Below, one piece after another: positions 10,076 to 19,175 of a stretch of 64,000 nucleotides of DNA. The translations under genes were made by a program, and so were the position numbers. Numbering within the stretch: position 1 is the stretch's first letter; every line of letters starts with the position of its first letter. The stretch lies in contig NZ_JAPENW010000002.1 in assembly GCF_026341855.1 (NCBI RefSeq), positions 310,001 through 374,000 of the forward strand, given 5' to 3'. Below the pieces are notes generated by a model that was not told the origin of the DNA, ran no database searches, and saw nothing but the letters and a program-made list of their open reading frames with translations. This DNA is from Streptomyces sp. NBC_00568 (lineage in GTDB: Bacteria > Actinomycetota > Actinomycetes > Streptomycetales > Streptomycetaceae).

Positions 10076-10891
10076 TCACCTCCCTCCGCGGAGGAGCTCA
10101 ACGGCAGCGGCAAGGGCGAGCAGCGCTGTGTCGGTGTTTGCGACGGGCTGGGCCGACAGGCGCTCCTGCTTCTGCATCTCGCGGACGGCAGCATCCAGGT
10201 ACGTTCGCAGACTCAGCATCTGATTGGGTGTTTTGCAGTCGGGGAGTACCTCCTCGACTTCCTCAAGCCAATAGTCCACTTCACTGTTGTGGGCCAGCTC
10301 GTCACGGCAATCGAGGAGACTCTGTGCAATAGGAACCAGGAGCTGATGCTGCCGGCGTGCTGCCTGCTCAGCCCGGTGTTGGGCGGCTGCCTGCTGGGCG
10401 ATCTGTTGCTCGGCCTTCAGCACGGCTTCTGGGGTGCGGCGCAGTAGTTGGCCGTCCGGGGCGTCCGTCGTGAGGGGGATGGCTCGGAGCCGTTTTGCCT
10501 TGTTGTAGGCCGCGCTGGGGCCGCCGACGGCAAGAGCGGGAGCAAGATCCGCCCATTCGACCAGTGCAGCTCGGGCTGCCTCGATGGCTCGGAGCTGGTG
10601 CAGTTCAGCCTGCTCGCGAATGTACTCCCAGAGCATTACCCGTTTCAGCGCCGCTTTGCGGCGCTGAACTTCCCCCGCCTTGGCTAGAGCTGAGACGTGC
10701 CGCTCTGCGTAGAGGAGCGCTCCATACAGTTCCTCGTTGGCGGGCATCTGCTCGATGTAGGGGTCCTCAGCTCTCTCGTGGAGATCGCGGAGCTCGCCGA
10801 CGAGAGCTGAGGCGTCCAAAGAACCAATCCGTTGAGGCGCCCTGAGCAGGGGTTTTGTCTTCCCTGGCGCCTTCCGCCGTTTCGTGGCCAT
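10076..10891 (-). CDS. Helical protein of unknown function in the partition region
   Basis: A 271-residue protein, Ala/Gln/Glu-rich and predicted by eye to be almost entirely helical (for example AEQQIAQQAAAQHRAEQAAR, coiled-coil-like at about residues 160-185). It has no signal peptide or membrane segment, and a very basic N terminus (MATKRRKAPGKTK). I do not recognise a family. Same strand as parB and parA, it may be a third plasmid maintenance protein. Its upstream region is a perfect 49-bp inverted repeat that contains the only SD-like sequence (GAGGAA), so expression is probably tightly controlled. Confidence 0.65.
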   Translation of the reverse strand: MATKRRKAPGKTKPLLRAPQRIGSLDASALVGELRDLHERAEDPYIEQMPANEELYGALLYAERHVSALAKAGEVQRRKAALKRVMLWEYIREQAELHQLRAIEAARAALVEWADLAPALAVGGPSAAYNKAKRLRAIPLTTDAPDGQLLRRTPEAVLKAEQQIAQQAAAQHRAEQAARRQHQLLVPIAQSLLDCRDELAHNSEVDYWLEEVEEVLPDCKTPNQMLSLRTYLDAAVREMQKQERLSAQPVANTDTALLALAAAVELLRGGR

Positions 10892-10901
10892 CTAAGGATT
10901 G

Positions 10902-10950
10902 TTCCTCATGGGAGGTGATTCACAGAATGTGAATCACCTCCCATGAGGAA
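10902..10950. promoter_or_regulatory. Perfect 49-bp inverted repeat over the RBS of the 271-residue gene
   Basis: Two perfectly complementary 23-bp arms (10902-10924 and 10928-10950) surround the 3-base spacer GAA. The near arm begins with TTCCTC, the complement of the SD-like GAGGAA of the gene starting at 10891. In RNA it would fold into a very stable hairpin that hides the RBS; in DNA it is a strong operator-like palindrome. The 3-base spacer matches that of the partition-site repeats, though the sequence differs. Confidence 0.7.
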
Positions 10951-11591
10951 GCGGGTCAGGCCATGTGCTTGGTTCACCTGACCTAACCACTAAGAGCCTC
11001 AACTGGCCATGCTAGGAAGGGCCTGTTGCTGACTACCTACGATAGTGCGCGAGAACCCGAAGCGTCCGGGCAGCACACATAGGAGCGCCGAGGTGCATGG
11101 CCGTGGATGCGTTGACAGACTTTCAGTCTGAAGCTGAGCCAGGTTCAGTTGGTGAGACGACAGTCCCTGATGTCGCTCCAGGGTCAGCGGTCAGCGTTGG
11201 AGTAGCCCGTTTGCGCCGAGCTCGGCTTTCTACGAGAGCAACCAGTTGGCACTGAGCTGGTGCTTGAGGCTGGAGTGGTACCGCCGGACTGGCAAGTGAG
11301 CGCTGGGGCGGCTTCATACGAGCCTGATGGAATCGCCGGGCTGCTGGTGTGATGGCCAGCGCTATGGATCGCGATTGATGGCCACGCTCAAGGAGCTCTG
11401 CCGGAGACGGTCTTGAAGTAGGGCCAGCAGATCAGATGGAGCTGCCTCAGGTTATGCGGCGAGGCCACCCACCTGTCGATAGACGCGGCGGACGGTTGCA
11501 GGGTGGTGCGATCGGGCTGTGGTCCCGCATATGACGGCTAGGGCATTACGTGGAAGTCCGCTCACGGCGTGCGTCATCCTCAGCCCCCTAG
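10951..11591. other. Intergenic region, nothing recognised
   Basis: About 640 bases between the 49-bp repeat and the monooxygenase gene. Open frames here are short and lack ribosome binding sites. Confidence 0.4.
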
Positions 11592-11608
11592 TGATTGCGG
11601 CGCAATCA
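11592..11608. promoter_or_regulatory. Candidate parS site 4 (core only)
   Basis: TGATTGC-GGC-GCAATCA, the fourth copy of the 17-bp core, directly beyond the stop codon of the first monooxygenase gene. It marks the outer edge of the partition region. Confidence 0.55.
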
Positions 11609-11609
11609 T

Positions 11610-13103
11610 TCACCGAGGTCCAACTCCCACACCGAACATGGAAGGGACGCCGCACAGATCCTGGCCTGGTACCAGCGGGTGACCCCCGGTAGGAAGCCTC
11701 AGTGCAGACAGAAGTGCTGAGCGAGATGGCCCCTGTTCGGCTCGGTACGGCTGATCACGCTTCAGCGACCTCAGCCGTTGTGCGGCCTCAAGACTGAGGA
11801 AGCCCTCGGCCGGTGAGGTCAGCAAAGAGTCGATTGCCGCCTGTGCTCGAAAGACCTCGGGGTCTTGAAGCTGGCTGCTTGCCACCTCGCTCCACAGACT
11901 CCACTGCGTATCGTGTGTGACGTAAGCGTGACCGGTCATCTGCGCATCGATCTCAGCAAGCCGGTGGCGTTCCCACGCAATCGATCTGTTCCATACGGGA
12001 GCGATGAGCTCCTGCGAGTCAGCCTCGTAGGCGGCTGCCAGTTCGCCGACATCAGTGGCACCGACCTTCCACACGGCATTGCGCAGGAGGACAGCTTGTG
12101 CGGCGCCCATGGTCAACCCCACGCCGAACTGATCATTGGTCGTGGCCCATGCATCCCCGATCAGCACCAGACCACTGGCAATCGGCTTGCCCCGGCTGAT
12201 GATGCTGCGTCGGACGCTGCCGCTGCTCACCATCTCCTGGACATCTGTGGTCGGCTCGCCATCAAGCCATTCATGCATGCCAGGAAGCAGGGCAACGGTT
12301 CGTGTCCACAGGTCGCTATCGGCGAGCGCCCGCAGCGCTTGATCGCGTGACGAGGTGACCAAGGAAACTGACCAAGTCCCCTCATCTGCAGGAGTGGTGA
12401 GCAACGACAGACTGTTGTGGTGCGTCAGGTGCCATGTGCGCTGTACCGGCTGTACGCCGCCCCGTGAGCGGAAGCTGCGTGTGTAATGCCTGAATCCTCG
12501 GCTTCCGAAGCGTTTGAGAGGGGCAAGCCCCATCTCCGCGAGGAGTTCCGGCAGTCGGGTGTTCCGGCCTGAAGCGTCGACGACCAGATCCGCTTTCCAT
12601 TGGGCGCCGTCAGCTGTGATGACTCCGGTGATGAAGCGACGGCCGGCCATGCCAACTTCTGCACTCAGAAAGCCCGTTACACCAAGGCCGTAGTGCAGAG
12701 CGATCCGCGGAGTCTGTCGGACGCGATCGCGGAGAACGTGCTCGAGCGTGAACCTGCTCATGGCCACGGTGTCGAAGTCGCTGTCCTGCGTACGCTGAGG
12801 TCCGACAGCTCCTACGTTCCATGCTCCGGCGACCATGTTGTACCTCTGCCCGCCTCCGGCAAGGAGGGCAGCAGTGAAGTCCGGCATCTCGCACTCAAGG
12901 ATGTCCAAACCGGCTGGAAGTAGAAGATGAGGATGATTGGAGTGCGGCGCACCGGGGCGCGGCGCACCGCGGGTGGGGGAGTCCTCCTGAGACCACTTCG
13001 CTGGGTCGCTCTCCAGCACCGTCACCTGCTGGCCTTCGGCAGCGAGGAGCAGCGCTGTGAAGAGTCCCACCGGACCAGCTCCGACTATCACTGTGTGCGT
13101 CAT
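11610..13103 (-). CDS. FAD-dependent monooxygenase/oxidoreductase, copy A
   Basis: A 497-residue flavoprotein of the PHBH/UbiH-like superfamily. The N-terminal Rossmann motif is VIVGAGPVGLFTALLLAAEG, followed by a His-rich APHSNHPHLLLPAG region, DLVVDASGRNTRLPELL, and GDAWATTNDQFGVGLTMGAAQ (second FAD motif). The start is ATG 13103, eight bases after AAGGAG. It is clearly homologous to the divergent copy B at 13896-15311 along its length, so the two are an old duplication. The substrate cannot be inferred. A repeat array lies between the two genes. Confidence 0.85.
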   Translation of the reverse strand: MTHTVIVGAGPVGLFTALLLAAEGQQVTVLESDPAKWSQEDSPTRGAPRPGAPHSNHPHLLLPAGLDILECEMPDFTAALLAGGGQRYNMVAGAWNVGAVGPQRTQDSDFDTVAMSRFTLEHVLRDRVRQTPRIALHYGLGVTGFLSAEVGMAGRRFITGVITADGAQWKADLVVDASGRNTRLPELLAEMGLAPLKRFGSRGFRHYTRSFRSRGGVQPVQRTWHLTHHNSLSLLTTPADEGTWSVSLVTSSRDQALRALADSDLWTRTVALLPGMHEWLDGEPTTDVQEMVSSGSVRRSIISRGKPIASGLVLIGDAWATTNDQFGVGLTMGAAQAVLLRNAVWKVGATDVGELAAAYEADSQELIAPVWNRSIAWERHRLAEIDAQMTGHAYVTHDTQWSLWSEVASSQLQDPEVFRAQAAIDSLLTSPAEGFLSLEAAQRLRSLKRDQPYRAEQGPSRSALLSALRLPTGGHPLVPGQDLCGVPSMFGVGVGPR

Positions 13104-13423
13104 GGCTTCACTCCTTGTCTCTGATATTGGAAGCGGAGCCAGTCTCAGCGCACTCACTGCTCACTTCACAGGTCAATGAGCAGGTCATTCCCGGGCCTGC
13201 TGAAGCTGCTCGCGTCTGCAGGTCTTGCGGTCCGGATAGGGGGCCGGCCCAGGGGAGTGGTGCAGGGTGCTGCCTTCCGGATACGAGTGGTACTGCTCCT
13301 TGGCATGCGGCCGCCATCTCGGGGAGCGGCTCGGGACCCTGCACAGAGCGGCGTGTCGAGGGCAGGACTTCCTGACATCCATCTGTAGCGCGCAGGGCAG
13401 GCGGCGTGGCTTCTTCTCGAACC

Positions 13424-13719
13424 AGCGACTGAGTCAGAGCGACTGTGTGCATGGACGCCCATGGAGAGGCAGCGGTTGAAAACACCAGGTCAGAGGGCTT
13501 TCCAGCTTCGATCAGCGACCGTAGCGACTCAGGGTCGGTATATATGAAGCCGGTGAGATGTGCGTATGCGTGTGCGTTTCATATAGAGCGATACTGAGTC
13601 GCTTCAGTCGCTGTTCTTCCCGGCGAGGGGGCATCTGACCTGCATTTTTACCCGTTTCGGATGGGCAGCGACCCAAGTCGAGGCACCCCCTCGGGAGGCT
13701 TGCCGTCTCTTGAGTCGCT
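13424..13719. repeat. Second repeat array: AGCGACT/AGTCGCT around an AT-rich core
   Basis: Three AGCGACT copies (13424, 13438, 13523) are followed by three AGTCGCT copies in inverted orientation (13597, 13606, 13713), with a near copy AGCGACC at 13514. Between the two groups lies an AT-rich stretch with inverted TATATGAA (13541-13548) and TTCATATA (13578-13585). The unit differs from the origin repeat AGGGACT by one base. The remaining 13104-13895 has no gene. It may be a second origin, an incompatibility site, or an operator shared by the divergent genes. Confidence 0.6.
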
Positions 13720-13895
13720 GTAGTCCCGCTTCAAGCTCAGGGCATCCTTCTAAGCCCTCGATTTGAGAGTGCCCGATGAGCAGACCTGACCAGAGATTCC
13801 AGTAGCTCGCGAGAACTGAACAGATGCCTGGTCTGGGAAGTGAGCAGTTCTTGGAGGGAGATTGGCTGGGCCAACCAGTTGTGAAGGAGCTTCTT

Positions 13896-15311
13896 GTGTC
13901 TCATAGCGTTGTGATCGGAGCCGGCCCGGTGGGGCTAGCCACGGCGATGTTGCTTGCCGCTGACGGACATCGCGTGACTGTTCTAGACCGCGACCCCGCG
14001 AGCTCGCGTGAGGAAGCAGCCGTCCTCGGGGGCGACTGGAACAGGCCGGGGGTTGCCCAGTACGGCCATACGCACATTCTCATGCCTGGGGGCTACCGGG
14101 CGCTTGCCCGCGAGCTGCCCGGCACGGTCTCCCGGCTCCTGTCAGTTGGCGGGCACCCGCACAACATGATCGGCGGCTCCCTGAACGTCGAGCAGGTCGG
14201 CCCTCGGAGGGAGACCGACGACCAGTTCGAAACGATCGCGGCCCGCCGCCCGGTCCTGGAGATGGCTCTCTTCACAGAAGCGAGCATCACGCCCGGCATC
14301 ACCATTACCTGCGGTGTGACGGTCACTGGCCTGCTGACCGGAGATGCCAAGACGCTGGGCAAGCCGCACATCGCCGGCGTGACCACGAAGGGCGGGGGCA
14401 GCATCCTTGCCGACCTGGTGGTCGACGCCACTGGAAGGAACTCGCATATTCCCGGACTGCTCGCCGAACTCGGAGCGGCACCGGCGGAGGAGCGGGCCGA
14501 GACAGGGTTCCGCTACTACACGCGCTACTTCCGATCTGCCTCGGGCAACTTGCCGCGGCAGCCGGCTTGGCCGATCTATCACTACAACAGCATCACGGCC
14601 ATCACCGCCCCGGGAGACAACGGCACCTGGTCGCTCACTCTTGTGACGTCCGGACGTGACCAGGAGCTCAGGTCTCTCAAGGACCCGGAGATCTGGACGC
14701 GAGTGGCTGCGCGCTACCCCGACGTCGCGCATTGGCTGGAGGGTGAGCCGATCACAGGCATCAACGTGATGGGCGGCACGGAAACCAAGCACCGAGAGTA
14801 CGTGCAGGATGGACGGCCCGTGGTAACAGGCCTTGTGGCCGTGGGTGATTCCTGGGCCACCACCAACCCTCAGTACGGCATGGGTATGACCATGGGCATC
14901 TGGCGGTCGTTGCTGCTGAGGGACGCGATCCGCAAGCACGGGACAGACAATCCGGTGGAGCTGTCGATTCAGCTCGAGCGCGACACGGAACAGACGCTGT
15001 CTCCGATCTGGCACGGATCGCTGTCCTGGGACACACACCGCCTCAACGAGATAGACGCTGAGATGCGCGGCGAAACGTATGCCACCGACGACCCTGACTG
15101 GAATCTGAGGCAGCTTCTCGACGCCACGCGTCTGCAGGATCCGGAGATTCTGCGCGGCTACGCCGAGGCTGCGTCGATGGTGACGCCAGCCAACGAGGTC
15201 CTGGCGCGGGACGGCCTACTGGAGCGCATCCTCCAGCTGGGCACAGGCACTCCGCGCTACCCCTTCGTCGGCCCTGACCGCACGGAGCTGCTGGCACTAG
15301 TGGCCAGCTGA
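13896..15311 (+). CDS. FAD-dependent monooxygenase/oxidoreductase, copy B
   Basis: A 471-residue homologue of copy A: VVIGAGPVGLATAMLLAADG at the N terminus, YGHTHILMPGGYRAL, DLVVDATGRNSHIPGLL, and GDSWATTNPQYGMGMTMG near residue 320. I start at GTG 13896 because GAAGGAG lies eight bases upstream and the FAD motif then falls at residue 5, as in copy A; the frame stays open further upstream. It is transcribed divergently from copy A and is followed by a hairpin at 15406-15429. Confidence 0.85.
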   Translation: MSHSVVIGAGPVGLATAMLLAADGHRVTVLDRDPASSREEAAVLGGDWNRPGVAQYGHTHILMPGGYRALARELPGTVSRLLSVGGHPHNMIGGSLNVEQVGPRRETDDQFETIAARRPVLEMALFTEASITPGITITCGVTVTGLLTGDAKTLGKPHIAGVTTKGGGSILADLVVDATGRNSHIPGLLAELGAAPAEERAETGFRYYTRYFRSASGNLPRQPAWPIYHYNSITAITAPGDNGTWSLTLVTSGRDQELRSLKDPEIWTRVAARYPDVAHWLEGEPITGINVMGGTETKHREYVQDGRPVVTGLVAVGDSWATTNPQYGMGMTMGIWRSLLLRDAIRKHGTDNPVELSIQLERDTEQTLSPIWHGSLSWDTHRLNEIDAEMRGETYATDDPDWNLRQLLDATRLQDPEILRGYAEAASMVTPANEVLARDGLLERILQLGTGTPRYPFVGPDRTELLALVAS

Positions 15312-15405
15312 AGCCCCCAGGCAGGCACCCGCGGATCTGCGAAAAGAGGCAAGAGGCTCGCGCAGTGGCTGAACCCATTGAGATGCTGGCCCGTTGAAGC
15401 GTATG

Positions 15406-15429
15406 GGCGGGCAGCCAACGCTGCCCGCC
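15406..15429 (+). terminator. Hairpin after monooxygenase B
   Basis: GGCGGGCAG-CCAACG-CTGCCCGCC, a 9-bp GC stem 95 bases after the stop, without a T-run, in actinobacterial style. I see no gene between here and 15843. Confidence 0.6.
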
Positions 15430-15843
15430 GAGCCGGCTCCAGGGGTCCCTCCCCCGAGACTCCTGGAGCCAGCTTCAACATGAAGATGCGTCCGGACCGG
15501 CTCGTCTATCCGGGGACAGCATCCCTGCCGTGCAGGGCCGCTCCTGCCGTGGTCATAGCCGTGCGAGCCCCCGGCGAGCCCTAGGCTGCCGGCGGGCTTG
15601 CTATGCCGTCAGCCTTGTGAAGGCCCAGCATCACCGGTGTTCTTACCCGGCTTCTCTCGCACCACCGCACCCCTTGCTTGAGTAAAAGGAGCCTACGCCG
15701 CGCTGCTGCTCATCGCAGCGCCCCAAGTTTCCCGCACCGGCAAGTCTCTTCGCCGATCTGGCTGACGCAGCCGCACCATGCTTCAGCAGGTTTCGTCTTG
15801 ACGAGCAGTCCCGAGCCCGAGTCGGCTCCTTACCCATCCTGCA

Positions 15844-16700
15844 ATGAACGACGCCGCGCTCCACCGGTCTTATGACGTGGTCGTTGGCGGCGGAGCGGCA
15901 GGACTGAGCGCACCACCCGTTCTGGGCCGGTCTCGTCGCAGCGTCGTGGCGGTGGACGAGGGCGAACCCCGCAACTAGCCAGCCGCCTGCAGGGGGCTAC
16001 CTGACGCGCGCCGGTATGCCGTCAGGGAGTTGCTTGAGAAGGCACGACGAAAGGGAGAAGCCTATGGTGCCCGGCTCTTGAGTGACGGTGTCACCGGCCT
16101 GCGCTCAGACGGCGATGGGGAGTTCGAGACTCAGTTGACCAGTGGGGGAGAGGTCCACGGGCGAGCCGTGATCGTTGCTACCGGCCACGTCGATGAGCTG
16201 CCCGAGATTTCAGGCCTGTCGGAATCATAGGGCCGCTCCACGTCCCTTCTGCCACGGCTGGGAGGTCAAAAGGGAGTGCTTGCGTCCCCGGCGCTCGGAG
16301 GGATCAGGCTCTGCTGCTGAATCAGTGGCCAAGCGATGTGACCCTGTTCGGGCAGACGGTCCAGGATCTCTCGGATAAGGAGAGTAAGAGGCTGACAGCA
16401 GCACGCGGCCCCGTGGTGGTCGGCGAGATCGCATCTGTGCTGACCGAAGGCGAGAAAATGTCTGGCTTCGCGATATCGGACGGCAGAGTGGTCCCACAAC
16501 AGGTGCTGTTTGCTGCCGGCTTGCCTGTCCCGCGCGGTGGACTGCTGCGGCAACGGGGCGCGGAGACGGTGTACACACCTGTAGGCCCATACTCGGCAGT
16601 GGATGCCACGGGACAGCCCTTAGAACTCCTAACAGAATGGGCCCCCTCCGATCCGCGCGCGGTGGGGCAAGGCGAGTGCGAGGGAAGATCACTACTCTGC
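15844..16700 (+). pseudogene. Decayed NAD(P)/FAD oxidoreductase (thioredoxin-reductase-like)
   Basis: The start reads MNDAALHRSYDVVVGGGAAG, then VVAVDEGEPRN before an in-frame stop. It resumes in other frames with LLEKARRKGEAYGARLLSDG, VIVATGHVDELPEISGL and later VTLFGQ and SDGRVVPQQVLFAAGLP. This is the normal order of a stand-alone thioredoxin-reductase-like protein (FAD motif, GxxVDELPxIPG, C-terminal redox region), but with several frameshifts, stops and a lost middle around the usual CxxC. Confidence 0.8.
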
Positions 16701-17268
16701 ATGAGTGCTCTCATACGACGAGTTGACTTCACCGGAGCGTGAGCTGTGGGATCGGTTCCCCGAGGGACGCCGCGTGGACCTGCGCACGGGTGTGCCCGAG
16801 AACGACCGTGTCGCCGAGGGTGGGCAGTGGGGCCCCGGGCGGACGGTTCGGGCCGTCGTGATCGTGGCGCTCCTCCAGGGCGCGAACACCACGCAGACGG
16901 GCGCCGTCGCGTGCCTGAGGCTCGCCGGGGCGCGCATATCCGGGCACCTCAACCTGGCCGGCGCGCAGATCGCTCACGCCCTCTGGCTCGAGGACTGCTG
17001 GTTCGAGGAGGGCGTGGACCTCTCCGGAGCGTCGACCCAGTCGATTGCGATCGTGGGCAGCCGAGTGCCGGGTGTGGAAGCGGGCTTGATCCGTATCGAG
17101 GGACGCCTCGACCTGCGGCGCTCTCGCCTGGAAAGCGGGTATGCCTCGCCCTTCCACCGCAGGATCAGCGCCTTGTCGCTCATCAACGCCCACGTGAGCG
17201 GCGCCGTGAATCTCAGCGGCGCTGAGATCACCGCACCCGAGCAATGGGCGGTGTCCGCCGGCGGACTA

Positions 17269-18184
17269 GGGTCCGTCTTCAAAGATCATCAGATTGGTGG
17301 ATCATGGTGAGGTGATACGTCGCCATGAACTAACCGATCAGGAATGGGAGTTGCTCGCTCCACTCATACCGCGGGCCGCGACAGGTCGTCCGCGCGTGGA
17401 GGACCGGCAGGTCGTCAACGGGATGGTCTACAAGATCCGGACCGGGGTCTCCTGGCGTGACCTGCCGGAACGCTACGGACCGTGGAAGACGGTCTATACC
17501 CGCTTTCGCCGCTACGCGCTGGACGGCGTGTTCACCCGGGCTCTCCAGCAGATCCAGGCCCACGCGGACGCGGCCGGCGACATCGACTGGCTCGTGCAGA
17601 TCGACTCCACCATCGTGCGTGCTCACCAGCACGCCGCCGCCACCGGCAGAAAAAGGGGATCCACCGGCCGGACGAACCGGACGATCACGCCCTCGGCCGA
17701 TCCCGAGGCGGACTGACCACCAAAATCCACCTTGCCTGCGACGGCCGCGGGCGGCCCCTCGCCATCCTGCTGACACCAGGCCAACGCCACGACAGCATCT
17801 GCGCACGCCCCCTCCTGGAACGGATCCGGGTCCCGCGCACCGGCCTTGGGCGTCCCCGCTGCCGGCCCGACCAGGTCATCGCCGACAAGGCCTACAGCTC
17901 CCGAGGCTTTCGCGCCTACCTGCGCAAACGCGGCATCGCCTGCACCATCCCGGAGAAGAACGACCAGCAGCAACACCGCCACAACCGCGGCCGCCGCGGA
18001 GGCCGGCCACCGGCATTCGACCGGCAGATCTACCGTCGGCGCAACGTCGTCGAACGCTGCTTCAACCGGCTCAAAGGCTTCCGAGGCATCGCCACCAGAT
18101 ACGACAAGACCGCCACCTCCTACGAAGCAGCGGTCAGTCTCGCGTCATTCCTGCTCTGGGCAAGACTCGTTTGAAGACGGACCC
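17269..18184 (+). mobile_element. IS5-family element inserted in the beta-helix gene
   Basis: A 916-bp element with perfect ends GGGTCCGTCTTCAAA and TTTGAAGACGGACCC, flanked by a TA duplication (or read as CTAG with slightly shorter ends; the sequence cannot decide). Both ends and the two-frame transposase are intact, so the insertion looks recent. Confidence 0.9.
17312..18174 (+). CDS. IS5-family (two-frame) transposase
   Basis: The first frame runs to 17716 (RHELTDQEWELLAPLIP, then GVSWRDLPERYGPWKTVY) and the second continues to 18174 (GRSRGGLTTKIHLACDGRGR, DKAYSSRGFRAYL, VERCFNRLKGFRGIATRYDK). The join needs a -1 shift at the slippery run GAAAAAGGGG near 17646-17655, giving RKKGIHRP, as is usual for this IS group. 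The DDE residues are present. Start codon taken as GTG 17312; a TTG at 17294 is in the same frame. Confidence 0.85.
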
Positions 18185-19175
18185 TAGTTGCGGAGGGCGG
18201 CGTCTACTGCTTGGACGGATTCGTCGCGCACGGTGAAGTCCGTCTCATGGGGGCACAGTTGCCAGGCGGACTGCACATGCGGGGTGCACTACTGGAACGC
18301 CCCGGCCAGCGTGGGGTGACGCTCGCCCTGGACAACGCAGTGACCTCGACGCTCGACTTCTCCGACAGGTTCATCTCGAACGGGACCGTACGGCTGCGGG
18401 GTGCCCGGATCTCGGACCACCTGACCTTTGAAGGAGCGGTCCTGAACGGGCCGCCCGACGGCCACGGCCCGTCATTGGTCGCCCTGCTGATGCAGGCAGT
18501 CGACTTCGACTTCATCCTCGCCCGGCCACCGTCCGGCACCGTGGACCTGCGGGGCGCGCAGGTGTCCTACCTCCACGACAGCGACCACAGCTGGCCAGCC
18601 GTGGTGGAGCTGGACGGCTTCGTCTACGGCTCCATCAAGGTGGACGAGGCAGGCGAGCGGCGGGAGGCCGTGGGGCGGCGGGACTCCGTGGCCCGCCGCG
18701 TGGCGTGGATACGACGCAGTCCGGGCTACAACCCCCAGCCCTATGAGCAGTTGGCGAGCTGGTACCGGAAGGCCGGCCACGACCACGACGCCCGGCGCGT
18801 GCTCCTGGCCAAGCAGCGGCATCGGCGTCAAACTCTGCCCCCGGCCGCGTGTGTGTGTGGGCACCTGCTCGACGTGACCGTCGGTTATGGCTACCGCCCC
18901 TGGCTGGCGGGCGTTTGGCTCCTCGCGCTGACCTTGCTGGGCACACTGTCCTTCGGCACTCACTCCCCCAATCCGGTCAAATCAGGTGAAGGCGCCCCGT
19001 TTCAGCCCCTTGTCTACACACTGGACCTCTTGATCCCCATTGGTGGTCTGGGTCAGCGCACGGCCTGGTACTGGTCGAGCGGCAGCCTCCAATGGCTGGC
19101 CTACCTGCTGATCGCCCTCGGCTGGGTGCTGACGACCGCCGTCATCGCGGGTGTCACCCGCACCCTGCAGAAAAA

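Noticed and set aside
14142..15038. Long open frame on the minus strand opposite monooxygenase B
   Set aside because: It is the shadow of a strongly conserved flavoprotein gene and has no motif or RBS.
16225..16692. Minus-strand frame opposite the FAD oxidoreductase remnant
   Set aside because: The plus-strand pieces match a known family in order; the minus frame is a by-product.
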